Shown piece by piece: positions 1 to 5,040 of a DNA stretch of 5,040 nucleotides. Origin of the DNA: SURF-21 sp964592775 (lineage in GTDB: Bacteria > Actinomycetota > Geothermincolia > Geothermincolales > RBG-13-55-18); contig CAZQFX010000186.1 of assembly GCA_964592775.1 (NCBI GenBank), positions 1-5,040 on the forward strand. Reading direction: 5' to 3'. The notes beneath the pieces were generated by a model that was not told the origin of the DNA, did not search any database, and saw nothing but the letters and a program-made list of their open reading frames with translations. A program made the translations under genes and the position numbers. Position 1 is the first letter of the stretch. Every line of letters starts with the position of its first letter.

Positions 1-590
1 GGAACTACGATGTCGTCCGGGTCCTCGACTACTTCCGCGATGCGCGGCCGGGCCGCTGAGATGCGCGAGATGAGAGTGGACTTCCCGACGTTGGGGAATC
101 CCACCACGCCGACGTCGGCCAGCAGCTTCAGCTCGAGCCCTATCCTTCTCTCCTCGCCCGGCTCGCCGCGTTCCGCGAAATCCGGCGCGCGCCGCGCCGG
201 CGCCACGAAGGACGCGTTTCCCCGGCCTCCCCTGCCGCCCCGAGCCACCTCCGCCTCCCTGCCGGGCCGTGACAGGTCGGCCAGAAGGTTGCCGCTCTCG
301 TCCCTGGCCTGGGTGCCCACCGGCACCTGCAGCACCAGATCCTTGCCGGCGCCGCCCTGGCGGTTGTTGCCGGAGCCGTTCGCGCCCCTGCCGGCGCGGA
401 AATGGCGGCGTCGCGTGTATTCCACCAGGGTGTTCACGCTGTCCGAGGCGCGCAGGATGACCGAGCCACCCCTGCCCCCATCGCCGCCGTCCGGACCCCC
501 GAGGGGGCGGAACTTCTCGCGGTGGAAGCTGGCGCAGCCCCCTCCCCCCATGCCGCCGCGTACGTATATCTCGACCTCGTCGATAAACAT
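1..590 (-). CDS. obg: GTPase Obg/CgtA, N-terminal 196 residues (runs off the left edge)
   Basis: Obg is an essential GTPase that binds the 50S subunit and acts in late ribosome assembly and stress signalling. The minus-strand reading starts MFIDEVEIYVRGG and shows the glycine-rich Obg fold over residues 1-157, including GGPDGGDGGRGGSV, GANGSGNNRQGGAG and RGGRGGRGN. The G domain follows with the P-loop GFPNVGKS at residues 164-171 (bases 78-101) and then ISAARPRIA. The start at 588-590 has a purine-rich ribosome site (GAGGGGTGG) just upstream. It follows rpmA on the same strand, the usual rplU-rpmA-obg order. A weak promoter-like pair lies between the two genes (TTGCCG at 666-671, TAGAAG at 643-648, 17-base spacer). 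Oddity: after ISAARPRIA the family normally continues DYPFTTL (switch I), but here it reads EVVEDPDDIVV over bases 1-35, so the last 12 residues are not Obg-like. Identity of the gene is certain; the edge sequence is doubtful. Confidence 0.95.
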   Translation of the reverse strand, partial: MFIDEVEIYVRGGMGGGGCASFHREKFRPLGGPDGGDGGRGGSVILRASDSVNTLVEYTRRRHFRAGRGANGSGNNRQGGAGKDLVLQVPVGTQARDESGNLLADLSRPGREAEVARGGRGGRGNASFVAPARRAPDFAERGEPGEERRIGLELKLLADVGVVGFPNVGKSTLISRISAARPRIAEVVEDPDDIVV

Positions 591-711
591 GCTTCCACCC
601 CTCACCGGCCAATATGTTCTGCGCGCACCGGTAACCAAAACCCTTCTATGCTCTCCCGCGGCTAACGGCAACTCGTGGTCCCGCTTCCCGCCTCATGCGG
701 CGTGGCATGAA

Positions 712-745
712 ATAGAAAGGCCCCGACCGTGCCGGGACCTTCTAT
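712..745 (-). terminator. Hairpin between rpmA and obg
   Basis: On the minus strand ATAGAAGGTCCCG (745-733) pairs with CGGGGCCTTTCTAT (725-712) around a 7-base loop. There is one G-U pair and one bulged T. The stem is followed by the short T-rich tail TTTC. It lies 29 bases after the rpmA stop. It could end the rplU-rpmA transcript or act as a partial attenuator before obg. The T-tract is weak, so strength is unknown. Confidence 0.5.
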
Positions 746-773
746 ACGCTGCGGGCCGCGGCGGAACGGGCTC

Positions 774-1028
774 CTATTCCGCCGCTACTACGCTCACGAA
801 ATGCCGGTCGCCGCTGCAGTGATACTTGACGTACCCGTCCACTTTCGCGTAGAGGGTATAGTCCCTGCCCAGCCCGACGTTGTCACCGGGTTTTACCTTC
901 GTCCCCCGCTGGCGCACCAGTATGGAACCACCGGTCACGAACTGGCCGCCGAAGCTCTTCACGCCCAGCCGCTTGGAGCGGCTGTCCCGTCCGTTGCGGG
1001 AACTTCCCGCGCCTTTCTTACTGGACAT
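774..1028 (-). CDS. rpmA: 50S ribosomal protein L27
   Basis: L27 is a 50S subunit protein whose N-terminal tail reaches the peptidyl transferase centre. The 84-residue product begins MSSKKGAGSSRNGRDSRSKR and carries the family signatures LVRQRGTKVKPGDNVG (about residues 37-52) and DYTLYAKVDGYVKY; length is normal. The start is set by a GAGGTG ribosome site about 7 bases upstream. The N-terminus begins directly with the mature-type sequence and lacks the short cleaved leader seen on L27 of many Firmicutes. That agrees with the absence of a prp protease gene between it and rplU, only 24 bases away. It is very probably cotranscribed with rplU. Confidence 0.98.
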   Translation of the reverse strand: MSSKKGAGSSRNGRDSRSKRLGVKSFGGQFVTGGSILVRQRGTKVKPGDNVGLGRDYTLYAKVDGYVKYHCSGDRHFVSVVAAE

Positions 1029-1052
1029 ATCTCTTCACCTCTCCCGGAAGGC

Positions 1053-1418
1053 TCAGCCGGCGGGGGCCTCCGCCTCTTCCTTCTCCTTCTTCGCCCGGCT
1101 GCCTCGGGGGCCGCCGGTTATCTTGTCCACCCTGATCTCGGTGAAAGACTGGCGGTGGCCCTGCTTGCGGTGATATCCCTTCTTGGGCTTGTACTTGAAG
1201 ACGATTATCTTCCTGGCTCTGCCCTGACGGACGACGGTGCCTTCCACCTTTACTTTCCCGGCATCCGGTCCCGCCAACACCTTGCCTTCGCTGCTCGCCA
1301 GCAGCACGCGGTCGAAGACCACCTTCCCGCCCTCGGGGACGTCGAGCTTTTCGACCCGGATGAGCGAGCCTTTCTCCACGCGGTACTGCTTTCCGCCCGT
1401 CTCGATCACTGCGTACAT
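1053..1418 (-). CDS. rplU: 50S ribosomal protein L21
   Basis: L21 binds 23S rRNA in the 50S subunit. The 121-residue product begins MYAVIETGGKQYRVEKGSLI and has the conserved C-terminal region KIIVFKYKPKKGYHRKQGHR followed by QSFTEIRVDKI, typical of L21. The start at 1416-1418 is chosen because GGAGG lies 6 bases upstream. An upstream in-frame start at 1541 would add 41 unrelated residues running through the intergenic hairpin. The C-terminus carries an extra charged tail of about 18 residues (RGSRAKKEKEEAEAPAG) beyond the usual ~103-residue length, of unknown role. It is first in the rplU-rpmA-obg cluster, 24 bases before rpmA. Confidence 0.98.
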   Translation of the reverse strand: MYAVIETGGKQYRVEKGSLIRVEKLDVPEGGKVVFDRVLLASSEGKVLAGPDAGKVKVEGTVVRQGRARKIIVFKYKPKKGYHRKQGHRQSFTEIRVDKITGGPRGSRAKKEKEEAEAPAG

Positions 1419-1452
1419 GACTACCTCCACGGCTATTTTATCACAGCAAATC

Positions 1453-1481
1453 AGGTTAACACGGACAAAAACCCCTGTAAA
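1453..1481 (-). promoter_or_regulatory. Possible rplU promoter
   Basis: On the minus strand TTTACA (1481-1476) and TAACCT (1458-1453) are separated by 17 bases, giving a leader of about 30 bases to the rplU start. The -10 match is weak. A second candidate, TGTGATAAAAT at 1446-1436, has a good extended -10 look but no -35 and would place the transcript start almost on the ribosome site. A promoter is expected here because a strong hairpin closes the upstream gene. Confidence 0.3.
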
Positions 1482-1512
1482 GCACCCGCGTGTGGATGTT
1501 CCCGCAAGGTGA

Positions 1513-1539
1513 GGGGCCGCCCGGAGGACGGGCAGCCCC
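1513..1539 (-). terminator. Terminator hairpin after the CAP-repeat gene
   Basis: On the minus strand GGGGCTGCCCG (1539-1529) pairs with CGGGCGGCCCC (1523-1513) around a 5-base loop: 11 pairs with a single G-U. It lies 20 bases past the stop of the CAP-repeat gene and before the rplU promoter region. There is no T-tract, as is often seen for terminators in high-GC genomes, so it may slow rather than fully stop transcription. Confidence 0.5.
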
Positions 1540-1559
1540 ATATGAAACCTTCAACCGGT

Positions 1560-3383
1560 CTATTTCACGCAGCCCTCGGCGAAATACCATTCGTTGGAGG
1601 GCTGGCATGAGCCGATGGTGTTGTTGCCGTCCGCGAGGCCGCGGTAGTTGAAGTACTGCGCCAGCTCGACCACAATGGGGACGGTTGAGGTTACCTTGGT
1701 GCTCACCTCCGTGGCCTCCAGGTTCTCCACCTCGTCCACGTGGATGGTGTAGCGGGAGTTGGGGGCCATCTGTACCCCGCGAGTCACCGTCGCCCCGTCG
1801 GAGCGCATGAAGAGCACGTCCACGCTGGCAGCGGCGTCGCTAGGATTGAGCAGGAGGACGTATTCGTCGAACTCCCCCCCGGTATAGCCTTCCGCCAGGT
1901 ACCACTGGTTCGCGGGGGCCGGGGCGCCGATGGTGACATGCCCGCCTTTCCTGCCCCGGTAATCGAAGTACATGGCGCGCTCGGCGATGATGGGCAGGTC
2001 CGCATCGACCCGTGTGGAGACGTCCGTCGCCGCCAGGCCCGGGACCGTGTCTACGTGCACGCTGTGGCGCCGGCGCCCCGGCACGCTGACCTGCTGCTCG
2101 ATGATGGAGCCGTCCGGCTTCACGAAGCTCAAGGTCACGGTGGCGGCGGAGTCGTTGGGGTTCTGCAGCAGCACCCAGGTATCGAAGGAATCCCCGGTGT
2201 AGCCCTCGGCGAAGAGCCAGGTGTTCGAGGGGGCGCTGGCGCCGATGGAACCGTGGCCGCCGTCCTTGCCCCCGTAGTTGAAGTACATCGCCCGTTCGGC
2301 CACGACGGGTATGTTGGAGGCCACCTGGGTGGAGACTTCGCTCGATTCCAGCCCCGCGACCTTGTCCACGTGCACGCTGTGGCGCCTGCGAGGCGGAATG
2401 TTAACCTGCTGTGTTATCACCCCGCCGTCGGGGCGCATGAAGCTCAGCGTCACCGCCGCTTCCGTCTCGTTGGGGTTCTGAAGCAGTACCCAGGTATCGA
2501 AGGAATCGCCGGTGTAGCCCTCGGCGAAGAACCAGGTGCTCGAGGGCTCGGTGGCGCCGATGGAGTCGTGGCCGCCCGTCCTGCCCTGGTAGCGGAAGTA
2601 CATGGCCCGCTCCGCAAGCACGGGGACGTCGCTCTCGACCACTGTAGAGAAGGAGCCGCCACCCGCCGTCTCCCTCACCGGGACGGTGAAGCGGCTATTC
2701 GCCCCCACGGTGTACCGGAAACTGCGATTCGAACCGTCCTCGCCCTGAAAGGTCACGTTCACCCGCGCGTCCACATCGTTCGGGTTCATGATCAGGAGGT
2801 AGGAATCGAAGGAATCGGGCAAGGGGGCCGGGGCCGCGGGAGCCGCGGGCGCGCCGCGGTCCGCGGATGCCGGGATGGGCGAGAAGCGCATGAACTCCTG
2901 GGATATGTACAGAGTGCCTCCCCCCTGCACCACGCCGATACCCACGCAGTTGAACTCGGGGCGCAGGATGTTTTCGCGGTGGGCCGGGCTTTCCATGAGG
3001 GCTTCGAAGGCAACTTCGGCGCTGGGCGCCTTGGCGATGTTCTCGCCCGCCAGGGTCCACCCGGCTATCCCCCGCGCGGCGATCCTCTGCTGCAGGGTCC
3101 CCGAGACGGGTGAGACGTGGCCGAAGAAATTGTGCTGGTACATCTCGCTGGAATAGGCGCGGGCCATGTCCGTGAGCTGCCGTTCCGCATAGAGGGAGGG
3201 AAGCCCGGCATTGTTGCGGGCCTGGTTGACCAGTTGGAGCATGCGCGCTTCCTCCGCCGAAGTGTTAACGGCCGCTACCGCGGTATCCGTTTGGGACATA
3301 AGCGGCTGGAGCACCGCTATGGCGAGAAGGATGAATCCGAATCCTGCTATCGCATTCCTCTGCCACCGAGTGAGTCCTCTCAT
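1560..3383 (-). CDS. Secreted CAP/SCP-domain protein with 105-residue surface repeats
   Basis: The protein has 607 residues. Residues 1-40 are a signal peptide: basic MRGLTRWQRN, hydrophobic AIAGFGFILLAIAVL, likely cleavage near AVAA. Residues about 45-165 form a CAP (SCP/PR-1-like) domain with LVNQAR, GHVSP (His89), GENIA (Glu114) and ESPAHRENIL (Glu131, His135), the usual CAP cavity residues. An Ala/Pro linker (about 173-190) leads to four repeats. A diverged unit at about 190-283 is followed by three units starting at Trp284, Trp389 and Trp494, exactly 105 residues apart. Each has W-[FLY]-x-AEGYTG, a VLL-x-NP segment and a GH-x-[ST]IG segment. A fifth copy stops after WYFAEGCVK. There is no LPXTG-type signal or C-terminal membrane segment, so it is probably released or held non-covalently. 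Start 3383 is chosen for the AGGGGAGAG ribosome site; an in-frame start at 3443 has none. A cyclic di-GMP riboswitch precedes it. Bacterial CAP proteins have no single known activity; the substrate cannot be read here. Confidence 0.9.
   Translation of the reverse strand: MRGLTRWQRNAIAGFGFILLAIAVLQPLMSQTDTAVAAVNTSAEEARMLQLVNQARNNAGLPSLYAERQLTDMARAYSSEMYQHNFFGHVSPVSGTLQQRIAARGIAGWTLAGENIAKAPSAEVAFEALMESPAHRENILRPEFNCVGIGVVQGGGTLYISQEFMRFSPIPASADRGAPAAPAAPAPLPDSFDSYLLIMNPNDVDARVNVTFQGEDGSNRSFRYTVGANSRFTVPVRETAGGGSFSTVVESDVPVLAERAMYFRYQGRTGGHDSIGATEPSSTWFFAEGYTGDSFDTWVLLQNPNETEAAVTLSFMRPDGGVITQQVNIPPRRRHSVHVDKVAGLESSEVSTQVASNIPVVAERAMYFNYGGKDGGHGSIGASAPSNTWLFAEGYTGDSFDTWVLLQNPNDSAATVTLSFVKPDGSIIEQQVSVPGRRRHSVHVDTVPGLAATDVSTRVDADLPIIAERAMYFDYRGRKGGHVTIGAPAPANQWYLAEGYTGGEFDEYVLLLNPSDAAASVDVLFMRSDGATVTRGVQMAPNSRYTIHVDEVENLEATEVSTKVTSTVPIVVELAQYFNYRGLADGNNTIGSCQPSNEWYFAEGCVK
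1563..2816 (-). repeat. Coding tandem repeat, 315-base period
   Basis: Three complete in-frame units lie at 2220-2534, 1905-2219 and 1590-1904. A shorter diverged unit is at 2535-2816 and a 27-base stub at 1563-1589. The period is exactly 315 bases. Bases 2488-2545 and 2173-2230 differ at only 3 of 58 positions, so the two central units are the most alike. This fits growth of the array by unequal recombination. The units are probably beta-sandwich domains forming a stalk or binding surface (inference from alternating hydrophobic strands). Confidence 0.9.
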
Positions 3384-3466
3384 CTTGTCTCTCCCCTTTT
3401 GTCCCCGAGAGCTGGTGGCAAATCTCCCTCGTTGTCTGCCCATTTTGTCTGCCCGGAAACGAAACC

Positions 3467-3492
3467 GCCCTTTCCACCGGGGCGGAAAGGGC
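3467..3492 (-). terminator. Expression-platform terminator of the c-di-GMP riboswitch
   Basis: On the minus strand GCCCTTTCC (3492-3484) pairs perfectly with GGAAAGGGC (3475-3467) around an 8-base loop, followed by GGTTTCGTTT. It starts 10 bases after the aptamer and ends 83 bases before the CAP gene start. The 3' arm plus following bases (GGCGG, 3469-3465) can instead pair with CCGCC in the 3' strand of the aptamer's closing region (about 3511-3504). That suggests ligand binding favours the terminator, an OFF switch (inference). The mirror strand carries a better T-tract (3493-3501), so it may work in both directions. Confidence 0.6.
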
Positions 3493-3501
3493 TTCGCTTT
3501 T

Positions 3502-3594
3502 TAGGCGGCGGCCTGGCGATCTTAACCGCTCTCGCGGTCTTAGACCCATGGCTTTGCGCCCTCTCCTTTCGGAAGAGTTTGCCTTTATCACCTA
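3502..3594 (-). ncRNA. Cyclic di-GMP-I (GEMM-I) riboswitch aptamer
   Basis: This RNA leader element senses the second messenger cyclic di-GMP. The minus strand shows the family's conserved core in order. A closing stem TAGGTG (3594-3589) pairs with CGCCTA (3507-3502). Then come AAAGGCAAAC (3586-3577), a hairpin capped by the GAAA tetraloop (3570-3567), and CGCAAAGCC (3558-3550). The second arm follows as GGGTCTAAG, a CCGC-GAGA-GCGG hairpin (about 3537-3526) and AAGATCGCCAGG. The G at the ligand-recognition position of GGCAAAC (G20 in Vc2 numbering) is kept, as in cyclic di-GMP binders; the cGAMP-type variant has A there. One departure is G in place of the usual A before CGCAAAGCC. It sits in the leader of the CAP-repeat gene, 118 bases before its start. 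Confidence 0.93.
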
Positions 3595-3658
3595 CAGGGA
3601 TATTCGGTTCTCAATGTTCAGATATTCTATCGGCAGCTTGTATGGAATCCTTGAGCAT

Positions 3659-4034
3659 CTAAATACTGGCCTGGATGTCGGTGACGATGGTCTCCTGATA
3701 GTAGCTGACCTCCACGCCGGCATCCTTCATCCAGTAGACGTTGACCCGCACCAGGAGCATATGCAGCGTATCGCGCTGGCGTTCAGGGGGCGACCGTTGC
3801 CGCTTTTCCTCGGCCCCAAATCCGGACCCATGGCCGCTACGCCGATATCGTCGTCGAGATAGGCGAGTTGCACCCCGACGCGGCAATTCTTGAAGCCGGA
3901 GAAGGTCCCGCAAGCGTAATAAGGGCTTCGGGGATCTGCCCCCAGGCAGGGACGGATGCTCCCGGAACGGGGTTGAGGTTGACGGGGGAGCGCTCTCGCC
4001 AGAAGCGGTCGTCGATTTCCCAGTCCTCGTTTAT
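3659..4034 (-). pseudogene. Frameshifted gene remnant; end resembles a type IV minor pilin
   Basis: Protein-like sequence is spread over all three minus frames. The first part reads TINEDWEIDDRFWRERSPVN and onward to about 3920. The middle reads YYACGTFSGFKNCRVGVQLA then YLDDDIGVAA in a second frame. The last part reads RQRDTLHMLLVRVNVYWMKD then AGVEVSYYQETIVTDIQASI in a third, ending at a TAG (3659-3661). At least two indels are needed to join them, and no start codon with a ribosome site is present. The final V-x-V-x-W...G-x-x-x-S...T-x-V pattern is like the C-terminal strands of PilV/GspI-type minor pilins; this is weak resemblance, not proof. The remnant's 5' limit abuts the repeat copy at 4035. 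Sequencing indels are an alternative, but the neighbouring genes are clean. Confidence 0.5.
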
Positions 4035-4061
4035 GGTCAGACCTCAAAGCCGCGCTGAGGA
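4035..4061. repeat. Direct repeat copy 1 (GGTCAGACCT...)
   Basis: This 27-base block begins GGTCAGACCTCAAAG and ends CTGAGGA. It matches the block at 4141-4167 at 26 of 27 positions (C/T at the 16th). It marks the upstream edge of the decayed gene remnant at 3659-4034. Confidence 0.85.
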
Positions 4062-4139
4062 GACGTTGCATTATAGATATCGTTGACACTAGAAGTCACC
4101 GTTCGGACACAGACGTGCGGGTGGGAACGAAGCTCTTTG

Positions 4140-4192
4140 GGGTCAGACCTCAAAGTCGCGCTGAGGACGGTGCATCTTTTAAGGTCTGACCC
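4140..4192. repeat. Palindromic REP/MITE-like element containing direct repeat copy 2
   Basis: The plus strand carries GGGTCAGACCT (4140-4150) and its perfect inverted partner AGGTCTGACCC (4182-4192), 31 bases apart, so single-stranded DNA or RNA would fold into a long hairpin. The left part (4141-4167) is the second copy of the 27-base block at 4035-4061. Hairpins with a GGTCAGACC/GGTCTGACC core are recalled as common beside REP-associated tyrosine transposases. No intact transposase is seen in the window, so this would be a non-autonomous or orphan element (inference). Confidence 0.6.
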
Positions 4193-4231
4193 TGACTAAA
4201 GTTTATCGGGGATGATGTCGATAGTTAAATT

Positions 4232-4312
4232 GCCAAAATATCTACGCCGAGTGAGTTTTGGCCACGACCGGGAAGCCTGCCCACTTTCCGGTCTCTATTT
4301 TTTCCCTTTTTC
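4232..4312 (+). terminator. Two hairpins and a T-tract reading on the plus strand
   Basis: GCCAAAA (4232-4238) pairs with TTTTGGC (4256-4262). Then GACCGGGAAG (4266-4275) pairs with CTTTCCGGTC (4284-4293): 10 pairs with one G-U and an 8-base loop. The T-rich run TCTATTTTTTCCCTTTTT follows. This is a textbook intrinsic terminator shape, but no plus-strand gene is recognisable upstream and no convincing promoter was found. It may end a small RNA or an antisense transcript, or be part of the decayed mobile element. Confidence 0.45.
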
Positions 4313-4558
4313 CGCCTCTGCTCAGTGGAATACCGACAAGAGCCGAAAGCTGACCGATAAATGATTTGCGGTCCTGTTGACCTCGGCTTCGAAAGCGCAA
4401 GTTCATCAAGCAAGTTCGAGTATTCTTGGTCAGTCACACATATCGCGCGGCTGCGGCACCACGGATAATGAAAATCTTCAGCGACTGGCGGCACAACATA
4501 TAGTATTCGAGCCTGTATTTTCAGCGCAACCTGTCGAACCGTGAGGAATGATTTCGTT
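4242..4558 (-). pseudogene. Decayed AT-richer coding remnant, possibly a transposase 3' end
   Basis: No intact gene is recognisable. One minus frame is open from the sortase stop to 4225 and reads SFLTVRQVALKIQ, then VAEDFHYPWCRSRAICV and TDQEYSNLLDELALSKPRS. From about 4360 a different frame looks more protein-like (DRKSFIGQLSALVGIPLSRG then GKREKIETGKW) and ends at a TAG at 4242-4244. A shift between the two would join them. The EDxxYPWxxSRA stretch and the LVGIPLSRGGKREKI stretch vaguely recall the C-terminal parts of REP-associated tyrosine transposases, and a REP-like hairpin lies 50 bases downstream. This identification is a hypothesis only. Base composition is clearly more AT-rich than the flanking genes, which suggests foreign origin. 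Confidence 0.3.
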
Positions 4559-5040
4559 TCATGGCGGGGAGCTTCCCACCAGCCTGGAGATGACTACGAT
4601 GCGCTGCGCGGCGCTGTACCAGGGGTGGCAGGCGGTGAGCGTGAGCTTGGGCTCCCCTCCCTGCTCCAGCACCGTGAGATCGGTGGGGAGCACGATGCGC
4701 TGCTCGAAGACCTCGTATACGTAGCTGTTCTCCGCGGTCACGAGGGTTATCTCCTCTCCCGCCGTGAGCTGCTCGATATGCCGGAAAGGCGCTCCGTAGG
4801 TAGTGCGGTGGCCGGAGATGACGCAGTTTCCCGGCTGCCCTGGGTAGGCGGTGTCCGGTATGTGGCCAGGCCCGCGCCTTAAGTTCTCCGCGTCATCCAG
4901 GCCCCACAGCTCCACCACGATGGCGTCCAGGCCGATACGGGGAGCTATGATGCGGGCGATGCCGTCGCCGACGGAGACGTCGCCGCTCTCGGACGCCGCG
5001 GGACCCTCCTCCCACTGCCGGAACAGTTCCTCCTGGGACG
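4559..5040 (-). CDS. Class E-like sortase, C-terminal 159 residues (runs off the right edge)
   Basis: Sortases are membrane-anchored cysteine transpeptidases that cut a sorting signal on secreted proteins and join them to cell-wall peptidoglycan or pilin subunits. The visible part begins SQEELFRQWEEGP and enters the sortase barrel at GDGIARIIAPRIGLDAIVVE. It continues through GPGHIPDTAYPGQPGN, SGHRTTYGAPF (catalytic His, bases 4808-4810), LTLTACHPWYS (catalytic Cys, 4628-4630) and AQRIVVIS (Arg, 4601-4603), ending SRLVGSSPP. The GHRTTYGAPF and CHP-x-x-SAxxR pattern fits the class E/D type of high-GC Gram-positives. The signal or anchor segment and the start codon lie outside the window. A GTG at 4918 is inside the barrel and is not the true start. 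No LPXTG-like substrate is encoded nearby: the CAP-repeat protein lacks a sorting signal. Confidence 0.93.
   Translation of the reverse strand, partial: SQEELFRQWEEGPAASESGDVSVGDGIARIIAPRIGLDAIVVELWGLDDAENLRRGPGHIPDTAYPGQPGNCVISGHRTTYGAPFRHIEQLTAGEEITLVTAENSYVYEVFEQRIVLPTDLTVLEQGGEPKLTLTACHPWYSAAQRIVVISRLVGSSPP

Noticed and set aside
10..822. Plus-strand open frame of 270 codons
   Set aside because: Antisense to obg and the rpmA-obg gap; product is Ser/Pro/Arg low-complexity and the minus frame is unmistakable Obg.
729..1610. Plus-strand open frame of 293 codons
   Set aside because: Antisense to rpmA and rplU, both certain by sequence, and crosses the intergenic hairpin.
1740..3113. Long plus-strand open frame of 457 codons
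   Set aside because: It is antisense to the CAP-repeat gene; its Val/His/Gly-rich repeating product is a shadow of the 315-base coding repeat and high GC.
3384..3443. Longer N-terminus for the CAP protein starting at 3443
   Set aside because: No ribosome site precedes it; the added 20 residues would sit before a good signal peptide, while the start at 3383 has AGGGGAGAG upstream.
3467..3501. Plus-strand terminator reading of the riboswitch hairpin
   Set aside because: The stem followed by TTCGCTTTTTA looks good on the plus strand, but there is no plus-strand gene before it; treated as a by-product of the minus-strand expression platform.
3624..3629. TAGAAT as a -10 box for the riboswitch transcript
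   Set aside because: Position is suitable, about 30 bases before the aptamer, but no -35 match is found at 16-18 bases, so it is not listed as a feature.
3117..3662. Plus-strand open frame of 181 codons
   Set aside because: Crosses the CAP signal-peptide coding region, the riboswitch and its terminator in antisense; product is not protein-like.
4083..4111. Perfect TTGACA (4083-4088) as a plus-strand promoter for the orphan terminator transcript
   Set aside because: The -10 position at normal spacing reads GACACA, too far from consensus.

Overview
The window reads as high-GC bacterial DNA with all recognisable genes on the minus strand. The combination of a class E-type sortase, a secreted CAP-domain protein with ~105-residue surface repeats, and an rplU-rpmA-obg cluster without a prp gene suggests an actinobacterium, perhaps a deep-branching lineage. 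That placement is inference and cannot be confirmed from 5 kb.

Layout, in the direction of transcription (right to left). (1) 4559-5040: the C-terminal part of a class E-like sortase with visible His, Cys and Arg catalytic residues; its N-terminus lies outside the window. (2) About 3660-4558: a roughly 900-base decayed stretch. It holds two frameshifted coding remnants, a 27-base direct repeat, an 11-bp inverted repeat of the GGTCAGACC type, and a strong plus-strand hairpin with a T-tract. Its right part is visibly more AT-rich than its neighbours. (3) 3467-3594: a GEMM-I (cyclic di-GMP-I) riboswitch aptamer followed by a terminator hairpin. It forms the 5' leader of (4), a 607-residue secreted protein at 1560-3383: signal peptide, CAP/SCP domain, Ala/Pro linker, and four units of a beta-rich repeat, the last three at an exact 105-residue spacing, then a truncated fifth. 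(5) A hairpin terminator, then rplU (L21), rpmA (L27), a second hairpin, and the 5' part of obg running off the left edge.

The main point of interest is the riboswitch. It places an envelope or secreted repeat protein under apparent cyclic di-GMP control, next to a decayed gene whose end resembles a minor pilin, and near a sortase. The L21-L27-Obg cluster is ordinary ribosome and ribosome-assembly housekeeping. One oddity is that the Obg reading loses its expected switch I sequence in the last 35 bases before the window edge, which may mark an assembly join.
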